DNA of 64,000 nucleotides, taken from positions 1,195,501 through 1,259,500 of the forward strand of contig NZ_LT607733.1 of NCBI RefSeq assembly GCF_900091445.1, read 5' to 3'. Origin of the DNA: Micromonospora echinofusca. GTDB lineage: Bacteria > Actinomycetota > Actinomycetes > Mycobacteriales > Micromonosporaceae. The notes under the pieces are model-generated. The model had not been told where the DNA came from, made no database searches, and saw only the letters and a program-made list of their open reading frames with translations. Positions 7,381-16,002 of this stretch are shown piece after piece. The position numbers and the translations under genes were made by a program. Numbering within the stretch: position 1 is the first letter of the stretch; each line of letters begins with the position of its first letter.

Positions 7381-8546
7381 GCGTGTCCTCCGATGCGGAC
7401 GAGCGGTTGGCCCGGGGCGACCGGGTCGTCGTGGTGGGTGAGCCACTCGGTGAGCACACCGTCGTCGTGCGCGGTCACCTCGACCGGGCCCTGGCGGGTG
7501 GCCACGTGGCCGACGACCTGGCCGGCGCGCAGCGTGTCGCCCTCGGCCAGGTCCCGGGCCGGCTCGAAGGTGCCGGCCGCCGGTGCCACCACCACACGGA
7601 AGTGCATGGTCGGCTCGTGGCTGGGTGCCATTCCGTGCCGGGCGATCAGGTCCCGGGCGGCGGGCAGGTCGTCCGGGGTGTTGAGGGTGACCACCTCGGG
7701 GGCGCCGGCCCCCTTCAGCTCCCGTTTGACCAGGCCCGCGAGGGTGCCGGCCGGGGGCAGCTCGATCACGCCGGTCACCCCGAGGTCGGCCAGGGTGCGC
7801 ATGCAGAGGTCCCAGCGCACCGGCGCGGTGACCTGGCGGACCAGGCGCTGCACCATGTCGCGCCCGTGGTTGACCGCGGCGCCGTCGAGGTTCGACAGCA
7901 GGATCCGGGCCGGGTCGGTCGGGGTGATCCCGGCCGCCACGGCGGCCAGCGCCGTCTCGGCGGGGGCCATGTACGGGGTGTGGAAGGCGCCGGCCACCTT
8001 CAGGCGGATGACCCGGGCCTTCGTCGGCGGCTCGGCGGCGAGCTTGTCCAGCCCCTCGACGGCGCCGGCGGCGACGAACTGGCCGGCGCCGTTGCGGTTG
8101 GCCGGGTGCAGCCCGTGCGCGGCGATCGAGGCGAGCACCTCGTCCGGGTCTCCGCCCAGCACGGCGGCCATCCCGGTGGGCTCCAGCGCGCAGGCGGCGG
8201 CCATCTCCCGGCCGCGTACGCCAGCCAGGGTGATCGCCGCCTCCGCCGGGAGCACCCCGGCGAGCGCCGCCGCGCCCAGCTCGCCGACGCTGTGGCCGAC
8301 GGTGAGCGTGACGTCGTACATCGGTAGGTGCTCGGCGGCCAGCAGCGCGGCGGCGACCAGCAGTGGCTGGGTCCGCGCGGTGTCCCTGATCTCGTCCGCG
8401 TCGGCCGTGGTGCCGAGGTGCAGCAGGTCGACCCCGGCCAGCGCGGACCACCAGCGCAGGCGCGCCTCGGCGCCGGTGAGGTCCAGCCAGGGGGTCAGGA
8501 AGCCGGGTTTCTGGGAACCCTGGCCGGGCGAGAGTACGGCGAGCAC
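7377..8546 (-). CDS. fabD: Malonyl-CoA:ACP transacylase with C-terminal biotinyl-like domain
   Basis: This 389-residue protein starts with GTG. Residues 1-~310 are a standard malonyl transferase: SPGQGSQ at the N-terminus, nucleophile Ser86 in VGHSVGELG and catalytic His189 in VAGAFHTPYM. It loads malonate on AcpP. Residues ~314-389 form an extra domain resembling the biotinyl/lipoyl fold (GDTLRAGQVV, then VTAHDDGVLTEWL, then GQPLVRIG). The lysine-bearing tip (EAMKM in true biotinyl domains) is replaced by ATRQG, so it should not be modified. FabD proteins usually end near 310 residues. The gene lies between fasR and fabH and overlaps fabH by 4 bases. Confidence 0.93.
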   Translation of the reverse strand: MLAVLSPGQGSQKPGFLTPWLDLTGAEARLRWWSALAGVDLLHLGTTADADEIRDTARTQPLLVAAALLAAEHLPMYDVTLTVGHSVGELGAAALAGVLPAEAAITLAGVRGREMAAACALEPTGMAAVLGGDPDEVLASIAAHGLHPANRNGAGQFVAAGAVEGLDKLAAEPPTKARVIRLKVAGAFHTPYMAPAETALAAVAAGITPTDPARILLSNLDGAAVNHGRDMVQRLVRQVTAPVRWDLCMRTLADLGVTGVIELPPAGTLAGLVKRELKGAGAPEVVTLNTPDDLPAARDLIARHGMAPSHEPTMHFRVVVAPAAGTFEPARDLAEGDTLRAGQVVGHVATRQGPVEVTAHDDGVLTEWLTHHDDPVAPGQPLVRIGGHA

Positions 8547-8611
8547 GTCTATGACTCTCCCGGATACGGGCGGGTAGCGCTGTGCCGCCCCCGACCAAAC
8601 CGCACTAGGAC

Positions 8612-8632
8612 CTTTGGAGGAATCCTACAAAG
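8612..8632. promoter_or_regulatory. Palindromic operator candidate upstream of fabD
   Basis: A 21-bp dyad reads CTTTG-n-AGGA-n-TCCT-n-CAAAG; 9 of 10 base pairs are complementary. It lies between fasR and fabD and overlaps the fasR stop codon. On the minus strand it contains TAGGAT, a plausible -10 box, so a bound protein would control fabD and the genes behind it. FasR is the natural candidate ligand, since PucR-type FasR regulates this operon in Streptomyces. That assignment is inference. Confidence 0.55.
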
Positions 8633-9881
8633 ATCGGCGGCGATCATCACCTGTGTGTGGTGTTTTGCTGGCACTCGGGGTCATTGTCTGGGTTGGTACC
8701 ACCGGGACCACCGGGTCGAGCCGGCCGACGGTGAGGGCGACCTGGAGCGCGAACGCGTCGCGCGCCGCGAGCGGCGAGAAGCCGGTGACGTCGGAGATCC
8801 GCCGCAGCCGGTAGCGCACCGTGTTCGGATGCACGAAGAGGGACCGCGCGGCGCTCTCCAGCGTGCCGCCGGCCGCGAAGAAGGCGTCGAGGGTCTCCAG
8901 CAGCTCCCCGCCGGCGCGGACCAGGGCCGAGTAGACGTCGTGACGCAGCCGGCGGCGCGCCTCCGCGTCCCCGGCCAGCGCCCGCTCCGGCAACAGGTCG
9001 TCCGCCGGCACCGGTCGGGGCGCGGTCGGCCAGGCCGGGGCGGCCCGGAAGCCGGCCAGCGCGGCGCGCGCCGACTCGGTCGCCTCGTCCAGGCTCGGCA
9101 CGGCCGGACCGACCACCACCGGCCCGTCCCCGAACGTGCCGAGCAGCTTGCCGGTGGCCGCCACCGGGTCGGCGACACCGCCGAGCACGATGACCAGCCG
9201 GTCGCCGTGCACCCCGCCGATCACCTCCGTGCCGATGCGCCGGGCCAGCCGGTGGACGGTGTGCAGCACGGCGGAGACCTCCCCGCCGGGGGAGCGGCCG
9301 ACCGCCACCGCCACGGGCGGGGCGTCCGCCCAGCCGAGTGCCGCCGCGCGGCTCGCCAGCACGTCCGGCGAGTCGCCGCGCAGCAGGGCGTCCACCAGCA
9401 ACGCCTGCAACCGTGCGTCCCACGATCCGCGCGACTCGGCGGCGCGGGCGTACACGCGGGCGGCGGCGAACGCGATCTCCCGGGAGAACCGCAGCACCGC
9501 CTCGCGCAGCTGCTGCTCCTCGCCCTTCGCCGCCAGGTGCGAGACCTGCTCCTCGACCACGTCGATCATCACCTTCACCAGCGCGACGGTCTGCTGGAGG
9601 CTGATCGAGCGGGCCAGCGCCTGCGGCGCGGTGGCGAAGACCTCGTCCGAGACCTCCTGGGTGCTGTCCGCCGTGCCGCCGCCGTCGCGCAGCCACTGCA
9701 CCAGCGACCGGGCGCCGGCCTGGGCCACCAGCATCACCCAGGAGCGGTGGTCGGGCGGCAGGTCACGGAACCAGGGCAGCGTCTCGTCCATCCGGGCCAC
9801 GCTGGCGCTGGCCAGCGCCCCCGCCGCCCGTTCGATCCGGCGCAGCGTGGCCGACAGTTCCGTCCCGCCCGGCTCGCTCAC
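8625..9881 (-). CDS. fasR: PucR-family transcriptional regulator of fatty-acid synthesis
   Basis: A protein of about 418 residues starts at GTG 9881 (VSEPGGTELSATLRRI). An N-terminal helical region is followed by a middle domain of CdaR/GGDEF-like type, with the PucR C-terminal helix-turn-helix near the end (SLFVHPNTVRYRLRRISD, then LAARDAFALQVAL). A regulator of this type sits directly upstream of fabD in Streptomyces (FasR) and Mycobacterium (Rv2242), which supports the name. The gene lies 78 bases upstream of fabD in the same direction, separated by the palindrome at 8612-8632. Start choice is moderately certain; a longer frame upstream is not coding-like. Confidence 0.88.
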   Translation of the reverse strand: MSEPGGTELSATLRRIERAAGALASASVARMDETLPWFRDLPPDHRSWVMLVAQAGARSLVQWLRDGGGTADSTQEVSDEVFATAPQALARSISLQQTVALVKVMIDVVEEQVSHLAAKGEEQQLREAVLRFSREIAFAAARVYARAAESRGSWDARLQALLVDALLRGDSPDVLASRAAALGWADAPPVAVAVGRSPGGEVSAVLHTVHRLARRIGTEVIGGVHGDRLVIVLGGVADPVAATGKLLGTFGDGPVVVGPAVPSLDEATESARAALAGFRAAPAWPTAPRPVPADDLLPERALAGDAEARRRLRHDVYSALVRAGGELLETLDAFFAAGGTLESAARSLFVHPNTVRYRLRRISDVTGFSPLAARDAFALQVALTVGRLDPVVPVVPTQTMTPSASKTPHTGDDRRRSL

Positions 9882-10000
9882 CGCCCCAGCGTGACACGCC
9901 CCGACCTGCACCTGGGCGCCGGGCGGCCCGCCCGCTGCGGGTGGCCGGCCCGCCGTGGCCCCGGGCGGCCCGGCCGCCGTGACGACGGGCGGCGGTGAGG

Positions 10001-10669
10001 TCAGGCCGGGGGCGGGGCGGGCAGCCCCAGTTCCTGGGCCAGGATGGCGGCCTGCACCCGACTGCGCAGGTCCAGCTTGGCGAGGATCCGGCTGACGTGG
10101 GTCTTGGTGGTGCTCTCGGCCAGCGCCAACCGGTCGGCGACCTGCTGGTTGGACAACCCGAGCCCCAGGCAGGCCAGCACGTCGCGCTCCCGGGGGGTCA
10201 GCGCGTCCACGGCCCCGCGCGTCGCGGCGGAGCTGGTCGGGGCGGTCGCCGCGAACGCGGTGATCAGACGGCGGGTGACCGCCGGGGCGATGAACCCCTC
10301 GCCCCGCGCGACCGTCCGTACCGCCGCCACCAGCCCCTCGGCGTCGGTGTCCTTGAGCACGAAACCCGCCGCCCCGGCCCGCAGCGCACCGAAGACGTAC
10401 TCGTCGACGTCGAAGGTGGTGAGCACGAGCACGTCGGCGAGCCGGTCGGCCGCGATCTCCCGGGTGGCGGAGATGCCGTCCAGCCGGGGCATCCGCACGT
10501 CCAGCACGGCGACGTCCGGGCGCAGCTCGCGGCACAGCCGGACCGCCTCGGCGCCGTCCTCGGCCTCGCCCACCACCTCGACGCCGGCCGCCCCCGCCAG
10601 GATCAGCGCCAACCCGGCCCGTACCGCCGCCTGGTCGTCGGCCAGCAGCACCCGGATCACCTCGGCCAC
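10001..10669 (-). CDS. NarL/LuxR-family response regulator
   Basis: This 222-residue two-domain regulator has a receiver with acidic pair DD (11-12), phospho-acceptor Asp57 in VLDVRMP and conserved Lys in VLKDTD. A LuxR-type helix-turn-helix follows (LTPRERDVLACLGLGLSNQQ, then ESTTKTHVSRILAKL, residues ~155-212). It is encoded 16 bases after the histidine kinase gene and is its evident partner. The input signal and target genes are unknown. It lies between fasR and the kinase, all read leftward. Confidence 0.93.
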   Translation of the reverse strand: MAEVIRVLLADDQAAVRAGLALILAGAAGVEVVGEAEDGAEAVRLCRELRPDVAVLDVRMPRLDGISATREIAADRLADVLVLTTFDVDEYVFGALRAGAAGFVLKDTDAEGLVAAVRTVARGEGFIAPAVTRRLITAFAATAPTSSAATRGAVDALTPRERDVLACLGLGLSNQQVADRLALAESTTKTHVSRILAKLDLRSRVQAAILAQELGLPAPPPA

Positions 10670-10685
10670 GTCACGTCCCGCCCCC

Positions 10686-11882
10686 TCACGGCACCACCTC
10701 CGTCGGCAGCTCCACCCGTACCCGCCAGCGGCCGTCCGCCGGGCCGGCGGCGAACCGCCCGTTCAGCAGCACGGCCCGCTCCCGCATCCCGATCAGGCCG
10801 GCGCCCGCGCCGGTCAGCGTGCCACGGCCGGCGCCGACCGGGTTGCCCACGTCCACCACCAGACCCGCCGGCTCGTACGCGACGAGCAGGTCGGCCTCGC
10901 CGGCGCCGTGCTTGAGCGCGTTGGTCAGCGACTCCTGCACGATCCGGTACGCGGCGAGGTCCACCCCGACCGGCAGCGCGCGCGGCTCGCCGCGCCGGGT
11001 CGCGCGTACGGCCAGCCCGGCCGCGCGGACCCGCTCGACCAGCACGTCCAGCTCGCTGAGTCGCGCCCGGGTCGCCTCCTCCGTGGCGTCGACAGCCGTG
11101 CCGCCCTCCGCCGGTTCCCGCAGCAGGCCGATCATCTGCCGCATCTCGCCCAGCCCCTGCACGCTGCTCTCCCGGATCACCCGCAGCGCCGACTCGACCT
11201 GCGATCGGTCGAGCCCGGGCGCGGAGAGCACGGCCGTGGCGTGGATGGCCACCGCGCTCAGGTGGTTGGCGATCACGTCGTGCAGCTCCCGGGCCATCCG
11301 GGCCCGCTCCGCGCCGACCGCCTGGCGGCGGTCCAGCTCGACCAGGCGGGCCGTCTGCTCCGCCCGCGCCCGCTCGGCGGCCGCCTGGTCCCGGTACTGC
11401 CGCACGCTGATCCCGGTGAGCACCGGCAGCACCCCGGCCAGGACCACGGGCGCCCCGAAGCCCACGCCCCGCCAGTCGCCCTTCAGCAGCACCCCCACCG
11501 CCGTGCCGAGGACGCTCAGCCCGACCGTCACCTGGAGCAGGCGACGCCACGTGCGGGCCGAGCCGAACACGCACGCGTCGTAGAGCACCTGGGTGTAGAC
11601 CAGGACGGTCGCCAGCGATCCGCCCAGCGCGAGGTCGGCCAGCACCGCCACCGTGCCGAGCGCCAGGCTGGCCCGGCTGGCGACCCGGCGCAGGCCCACC
11701 GCCACGCAGACCACGGCCAGCGGCAGCAGGAACAGCGTCTCCGGCACGTCGGGGCGCCAGGACAGCTGCGGCTGCGTGCCCAGGCCGTACATGACCAACC
11801 CACCCGCCAGACCCGCACAGGCGAGCAGAACGTCCCGTCCCCGCCTCCCGCCCCATACCCCCACCCCCAGATCCCACCACAC
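10686..11882 (-). CDS. Sensor histidine kinase (HisKA_3 type)
   Basis: The ~398-residue kinase has four to five hydrophobic segments in residues ~15-160 and a short coiled linker rich in Ala/Arg. The dimerisation/phosphoacceptor motif ARELHDVIANHLSAVAIHA follows (His201), then an ATPase domain with IVQESLTNALKHG and GAGLIGMRERA. It should phosphorylate the regulator encoded just downstream. The GTG start at 11882 is uncertain because the upstream DNA is G-rich and offers several GTG codons. No ligand-binding extracellular domain is visible, so it probably senses a membrane or intracellular cue. Confidence 0.88.
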   Translation of the reverse strand: MWWDLGVGVWGGRRGRDVLLACAGLAGGLVMYGLGTQPQLSWRPDVPETLFLLPLAVVCVAVGLRRVASRASLALGTVAVLADLALGGSLATVLVYTQVLYDACVFGSARTWRRLLQVTVGLSVLGTAVGVLLKGDWRGVGFGAPVVLAGVLPVLTGISVRQYRDQAAAERARAEQTARLVELDRRQAVGAERARMARELHDVIANHLSAVAIHATAVLSAPGLDRSQVESALRVIRESSVQGLGEMRQMIGLLREPAEGGTAVDATEEATRARLSELDVLVERVRAAGLAVRATRRGEPRALPVGVDLAAYRIVQESLTNALKHGAGEADLLVAYEPAGLVVDVGNPVGAGRGTLTGAGAGLIGMRERAVLLNGRFAAGPADGRWRVRVELPTEVVP

Positions 11883-12100
11883 CCCTACACCCCGGGTTTC
11901 CGCCGATCATGCAGGTGTGGTGGGGGGACGAAGGCTGCACAGGTGTACGAAATTCCCATCACAACTCCGTGATCGCGAGGGGAGGGGGGTGGGTGGGGTG
12001 GGGGAGTCGGGTGGCTGATGGGAGGGTCGGTGGCGGCCAGTACGGTGGCAGGGCCCGTCGGAGCTACCCCGGCGGGTGGGGCGAACGTGAGGAGACCGGG

Positions 12101-12436
12101 ATGGCGCACGGGGAGGCCGAGCACGGCTGCGCCCAGGGCGAGCCCTGCCGGCCGGGCCACCACGAGCAGCCGGCGGCGGCCAAGCACCGCCGGCCGCCCA
12201 CCGGGTTCCCGGCGCACGCGCCGGAGCACCCGGCCCGCGCCCCGGAGCGCCCCGAGGACGAGGTCACCGTGCCCCGCCAGCGCGTCGCGGAGCCGGCTCC
12301 CGGTGAGGTCGAGTCGGCGGTGACGCGGGGCTGCCGCAGCGATCTGCCCGGCTGGGCGGGCGCGCACCGGCACGGCCCGGTCCGCCCCCAGCAGCGCGCG
12401 ACCCGCCGCGAGCGCCCGCCGCGCCGCTGGTGCTGA
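12101..12436 (+). CDS. Hypothetical His/Pro/Arg-rich protein
   Basis: A 111-residue frame begins with ATG 12101, preceded by a good ribosome site (GAGGAGA) nine bases upstream. The sequence starts MAHGEAEHGCAQGEPCRPG and is rich in His, Pro, Arg and Ala, with four Cys, no hydrophobic segment and little secondary-structure pattern. It could be a disordered or metal-binding small protein, or a chance frame. I do not recognise it. The ribosome site and start are the main support. Confidence 0.42.
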   Translation: MAHGEAEHGCAQGEPCRPGHHEQPAAAKHRRPPTGFPAHAPEHPARAPERPEDEVTVPRQRVAEPAPGEVESAVTRGCRSDLPGWAGAHRHGPVRPQQRATRRERPPRRWC

Positions 12437-12530
12437 CCACGGCGACGTCCTCCGGGCGTACGGTCTGTTTCATAGACCGTGGCTGACCGCGCCCGACGTC
12501 GCCGGCCGGCGGTGTGGTGCCCTCGCCCTC

Positions 12531-12566
12531 GATACCACACAGGTATTTATATGCCGCTCAGGTATC
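12531..12566. repeat. 36-bp four-part dyad element, copy 2
   Basis: The element reads GATACC, 5 bases, GGTAT, 4 bases, ATGCC, 5 bases, GGTATC. It has the same architecture and spacing as 3299-3334. The inner arm carries one change (C to T), which still pairs as G-U if the element acts as RNA. The downstream flank (CGGCGGCAATGGTTCATCAG) is also conserved. It again lies in an intergenic region, between the gene ending at 12436 and a decayed gene. Confidence 0.6.
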
Positions 12567-12619
12567 AGTGTTCCGGCGGCAATGGTTCATCAGCTTGACG
12601 CGCCTTCCGCGTCTTATGT

Positions 12620-12847
12620 CAGCCAGACACGGTCGACTGGAAGGTGCGCGAGGGGCGCCTGTCCGGCGCGATCCCCGGGCACTTCGTCAAGCCGTCGACC
12701 GTGGATCTGGGCGTGCTCGCCGGGCTGGTCGACGTCGGCCGGCTGACGGTCCACGTGCAACGGACGTTCCCGCTGGCGCAGGCGGCGGACGCGCAGCGCA
12801 CGGTGGAGGCGGGGCACGTCCGCGGCAAGGTGGTCCTGGAGCTCTGA
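12620..12847 (+). pseudogene. Remnant of an MDR-family (quinone oxidoreductase-like) gene
   Basis: Two pieces of a zinc-type alcohol dehydrogenase/quinone oxidoreductase are joined. VDWKVREGRLSGAIPGHF matches the N-terminal 'VNPVDWKVREG' region. It is followed directly by LAGLVDVGRLTVHVQRTFPL and GHVRGKVVLEL, the C-terminal end of the family. The whole nucleotide-binding middle (roughly 220 residues) is missing. No start codon with a ribosome site is present. It is best read as an internal-deletion pseudogene next to the dyad element. Confidence 0.6.
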
Positions 12848-12895
12848 CCCGGCCCTGTGCCTCCGGTCGTCCGTTCGGACGCGGGCCGGGGCGGG

Positions 12896-13546
12896 TCAGC
12901 GGGTGCGGCGGCGGACCAGCAGCGCGATGCCGGCGAGACCCGAGGTGATGACCAGCACCACCGCGACGTTGAGCAGCAGCAGTCGCTGCAACTCGCCGAG
13001 CGCCTCGTCGATGTCCTTCGCCGGGTTGAGGGCGTCCTCCGGGATGACCCGTTCGCCGCCGCCGACGCCGCCACTGACGGTGTCGAACTGCCGCTCCAGC
13101 GGGACCCCGGCCGTGCGGAGCGTCTCCGACATGCTGAGCCGGCCGAGGAACCAGCCCGCGGCGGTCTTGCGGGCGTCCGGCTGCTTGGCCGGGCGGAAGA
13201 CGCGCGGCCCGCCGACCGCCTTCGGGTAGAGGTCGTACGTCTGCTTCGGGACGTCACCGGCGTAGACCACGACGGTGTACTTCGGACCGAGGTCGGCGGC
13301 CTTCGGGCCCTTGGCCTGGCCCGTACGGCCGAGGAAGTTGACCTGGTCGATGATCGCCACCACGTGCGCGGGCTGGGCCTCGGCGCGCAGCCGCAGCGGC
13401 TCCGCCAGCCCCTCCCCGGTGATCTGCACCCCGGCCGGCGGGGTCTTCGGTGCCGCCGTCGCCGTCTCGGCCGGGCCGAGCGACAGGACCGCCGCCGCGA
13501 GCCCGCCCGTCAACACCGCGACCAGCCGCCGCATCGTTCGGACCAT
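12896..13546 (-). CDS. Secreted protein with C-terminal membrane anchor, unknown function
   Basis: The 216-residue product has a signal peptide (MVRTMRRLVAVLTGGLAAAV, cleavage near ATA-AP) and one C-terminal hydrophobic helix followed by VRRRTR. It is therefore anchored with the body outside the cell. The extracellular part contains VVAIIDQVNFLGRTGQAKGP, VVVYAGDVPKQTYDLYPKAV and GWFLGRLSMSETLRTAGVPL, resembling a structured domain of unknown role. A GAGGAGG ribosome site before 13546 decides the start. It is divergent from the CopC-like gene, which has the same exported, tail-anchored layout. Confidence 0.75.
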   Translation of the reverse strand: MVRTMRRLVAVLTGGLAAAVLSLGPAETATAAPKTPPAGVQITGEGLAEPLRLRAEAQPAHVVAIIDQVNFLGRTGQAKGPKAADLGPKYTVVVYAGDVPKQTYDLYPKAVGGPRVFRPAKQPDARKTAAGWFLGRLSMSETLRTAGVPLERQFDTVSGGVGGGERVIPEDALNPAKDIDEALGELQRLLLLNVAVVLVITSGLAGIALLVRRRTR

Positions 13547-13768
13547 CGCCGCCTCCTCGCCCCGTTCGATGGGTGGCTTGCTGCAGGTCACGCGTTGGTT
13601 GGCTGACGGGGGTGACCGGACCCGTGCAGGGCGCCACCCTCAAGACTGCGCAGAACGTCGATCGGTTGCAGCTCGTGGAACAGTAATTGGAACTATCTGT
13701 GATCCCGGCCCGACCAATGAACGGCGGCCGTGGATCAGCGGGCGGATCGTACCTTTACGGAGGGGTTC

Positions 13769-14392
13769 ATGGGGGGCAGGTTCCCACGAGTGGCGCTCAC
13801 CTGGCCAGTGGTGGTCGGCGTGGCGCTCGGTGTGTCGTTGTTGCTTCCGGCCGCGCCGGCGGCCGCCCACAACTCGCTGACCGGCAGCGATCCGCGCAAC
13901 GGCGCCCGGGTGGCCGAGGCGCCGGCCCGCATCGAGTTGCGGTTCCTGGCCAAGGTGGACCCGAATACGACGAAGATCACAGTCACCGGTCCGGACAACG
14001 TGGCCGCGCTGGGCGGCGCCCCGACCTTCTCCGGGTCCCGGGTGAGCATGCCGTTCAAGCCGGGCCGGGCGGGGCTCTACGTCGTCGACTACCGGGTGGC
14101 GTCCAGCGACGGGCACCCGATCACCGGCGAGGTGCGGTTCACCCTGACCACGGGCACCCCCGCCGAGTCGCCGACGGCTTCGGCGCCGGCCGTACCGCCG
14201 TCGCCCGGGACCGGGCCGACCTCGGCCGCGCCCGAGCCGGCGGGCACGGGCTCGCCGACGGCGGCGGTGCCGGCGGCGAAGGAGAGCGACGACGCGGGCG
14301 GGCGCGGCTGGCTGTGGGCGCTCGGCGGCGTGCTCCTGCTCGCCGCCCTCGCCGCCGGCCTGCTGCTGCGCCGCCGCTCGGCCGGCCGCTGA
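13769..14392 (+). CDS. CopC-domain copper-resistance-type exported protein
   Basis: A 207-residue protein starts at ATG 13769 behind CGGAGGGG. The signal peptide ends at AAA|HNSL, placing a His at the mature N-terminus as in CopC copper sites. The CopC domain follows (TGSDPRNGARVAEAPARIEL, then GLYVVDYRVASSDGHPITGE), then a Pro/Thr/Ser linker and a C-terminal membrane helix ending in RRRSAGR. It likely binds copper outside the membrane. No CopD partner is adjacent. It is separated from convergent gltX by a strong terminator. Confidence 0.88.
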   Translation: MGGRFPRVALTWPVVVGVALGVSLLLPAAPAAAHNSLTGSDPRNGARVAEAPARIELRFLAKVDPNTTKITVTGPDNVAALGGAPTFSGSRVSMPFKPGRAGLYVVDYRVASSDGHPITGEVRFTLTTGTPAESPTASAPAVPPSPGTGPTSAAPEPAGTGSPTAAVPAAKESDDAGGRGWLWALGGVLLLAALAAGLLLRRRSAGR

Positions 14393-14411
14393 GCGGCACG
14401 AGCCCTCGACG

Positions 14412-14447
14412 CCTCAGCGCCCGGACCGACCGGTCCGGGCGCTGAGG
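14412..14447. terminator. Bidirectional terminator between copC-like gene and gltX
   Basis: A perfect 16-bp stem (CCTCAGCGCCCGGACC with its complement) closes on loop GACC, centred between convergent genes ending at 14392 and 14543. Confidence 0.85.
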
Positions 14448-14542
14448 GAGGTACGCCGTACGCGGCGCCGGCGTGCGGGCCACCTGCCGGCGCGGACGCC
14501 CTCCCGACGGAGCGCTCGTGGCGGTCGGGCAGGCGACCGGGC

Positions 14543-15952
14543 TCAGACCAGGCGGACCCGGGCGGCGCGCAGCCGGCTCAGGGTGCGCTCGCGGCCGAGC
14601 ACCTCCAGCGACTCGAACAGCGGCAGCCCGACGGTGCGGCCGGTGACCGCGACGCGCACCGGGGCCTGGGCCTTGCCGAGCTTGAGCCCGCGCTCGGCGC
14701 CGACGGCCTCCAGCGTCGACTTGAGCGTCTCCGCGTCCCACGACTCCAGCGCCTCGAACGCCGCCGTGGCGGCGTCCAGCAGCTCCGCCGCGCCCTCCTT
14801 CATCGCCTTGGCCCAGGCGGCCTCGTCGATCAGCGGCGCGGCGAGGAAGAGGAAGTCGACGTTTGGCACGATCTCGCTGAGCAGCGCGATCCGGGTCTGC
14901 GCCAGCGGGGCCACGGCCGCGAAGGCGTCCGCGTCGAACTCCTCCGGCTGCCACGGCGGCGGGGCGATGGTGCCGGTGCCCGTCAGCCACGGCCGGCAGG
15001 CCTCGACGAACTCCTCGACTTCGAGCGCCCGGATGTACTCGCCGTTGAACGCCCGGAGCTTCTTCTCGTCGAAGAACGCCGGCGAGGGGTTGACCTCTGC
15101 CAGCCGGTACTCCTGCTCGATCACCGACCACTCGACGATCTCCCGGTTGCCCGACGGCGCCCAGCCGAGCAGCATCAGGTAGTTGCGCATGGCCGAGGCG
15201 AGGTAGCCCTCGTCCCGGAACGCCTCCAGGGCCACCTTGTCGCGGCGCTTGGAGAGCTTCTGCCGCTTCTCGTTGACCACCACCGGCACGTGCGCCCAGA
15301 TCGGCGGCTTGACCCCGAGGGCGTCCCACAGCAGCTGCTGCTTCGGGGTGTTGGGCAGGTGCTCCTCGGCCCGGATCACGTGGGTGATCCCCATGGTCAT
15401 GTCGTCGACCACGTTGGCGAGCAGGAAGACCGGCGAGCCGTCGCCCCGGGCGATGACGAAGTCCTCGATCAGCTTGTTCTCGAAGGTCGGCTCGCCGCGG
15501 ATCAGGTCGACCACCACGGTCTCGCCCTCGTCGGGCGTACGGAAGCGCAGGGCGCGCCCCTCGCCGGCCGGCAGGCCCCGGTCCCGGCAGAAGCCGTCGT
15601 AGCCCTGGTACTGCGAGCCGGTGCGGGCCTGCACGGCCTCGCGGGTGCAGTCGCAGTAGTAGGCGCGGCCGGACGCGTGCAGCCGCGCGGCGGCGGCCCG
15701 GTGCTCGCCGGCGTACTCGGACTGGAAGTACGGGCCCTCGTAGCTGCCGCGCTCGATGCCGATCCAGTCCAGCGCGGAGAGGATGCCCTCGGTCCACTCC
15801 GGCTTGTTGCGGGCCGCGTCGGTGTCCTCGATGCGGAGCACGAACACCCCGCCCTGCTGCTTGGCGTAGATCCAGTTCTGCAGCGCCGAGCGGGCACCGC
15901 CGACGTGGAACATCCCGGTCGGGGAGGGGGCGAAGCGCACACGTACCGTCAC
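14543..15952 (-). CDS. gltX: Glutamyl-tRNA synthetase
   Basis: A 469-residue class I aminoacyl-tRNA synthetase starts at GTG 15952 ([13 protein letters not shown]). The HIGH-type motif is at residues 9-19 ([11 protein letters not shown]), and the KMSKS-type motif appears as KLSKR. Length and C-terminal anticodon-binding region are normal. It charges tRNA-Glu, and possibly tRNA-Gln for the transamidation route used in most actinobacteria. No other synthetase gene is close by. Confidence 0.95.
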   Translation of the reverse strand: MTVRVRFAPSPTGMFHVGGARSALQNWIYAKQQGGVFVLRIEDTDAARNKPEWTEGILSALDWIGIERGSYEGPYFQSEYAGEHRAAAARLHASGRAYYCDCTREAVQARTGSQYQGYDGFCRDRGLPAGEGRALRFRTPDEGETVVVDLIRGEPTFENKLIEDFVIARGDGSPVFLLANVVDDMTMGITHVIRAEEHLPNTPKQQLLWDALGVKPPIWAHVPVVVNEKRQKLSKRRDKVALEAFRDEGYLASAMRNYLMLLGWAPSGNREIVEWSVIEQEYRLAEVNPSPAFFDEKKLRAFNGEYIRALEVEEFVEACRPWLTGTGTIAPPPWQPEEFDADAFAAVAPLAQTRIALLSEIVPNVDFLFLAAPLIDEAAWAKAMKEGAAELLDAATAAFEALESWDAETLKSTLEAVGAERGLKLGKAQAPVRVAVTGRTVGLPLFESLEVLGRERTLSRLRAARVRLV

Positions 15953-16002
15953 GTCCCCCAGCCTACGGCGGCGCGCGACCCGATTAGGCCAAGGGGTACG
16001 CC

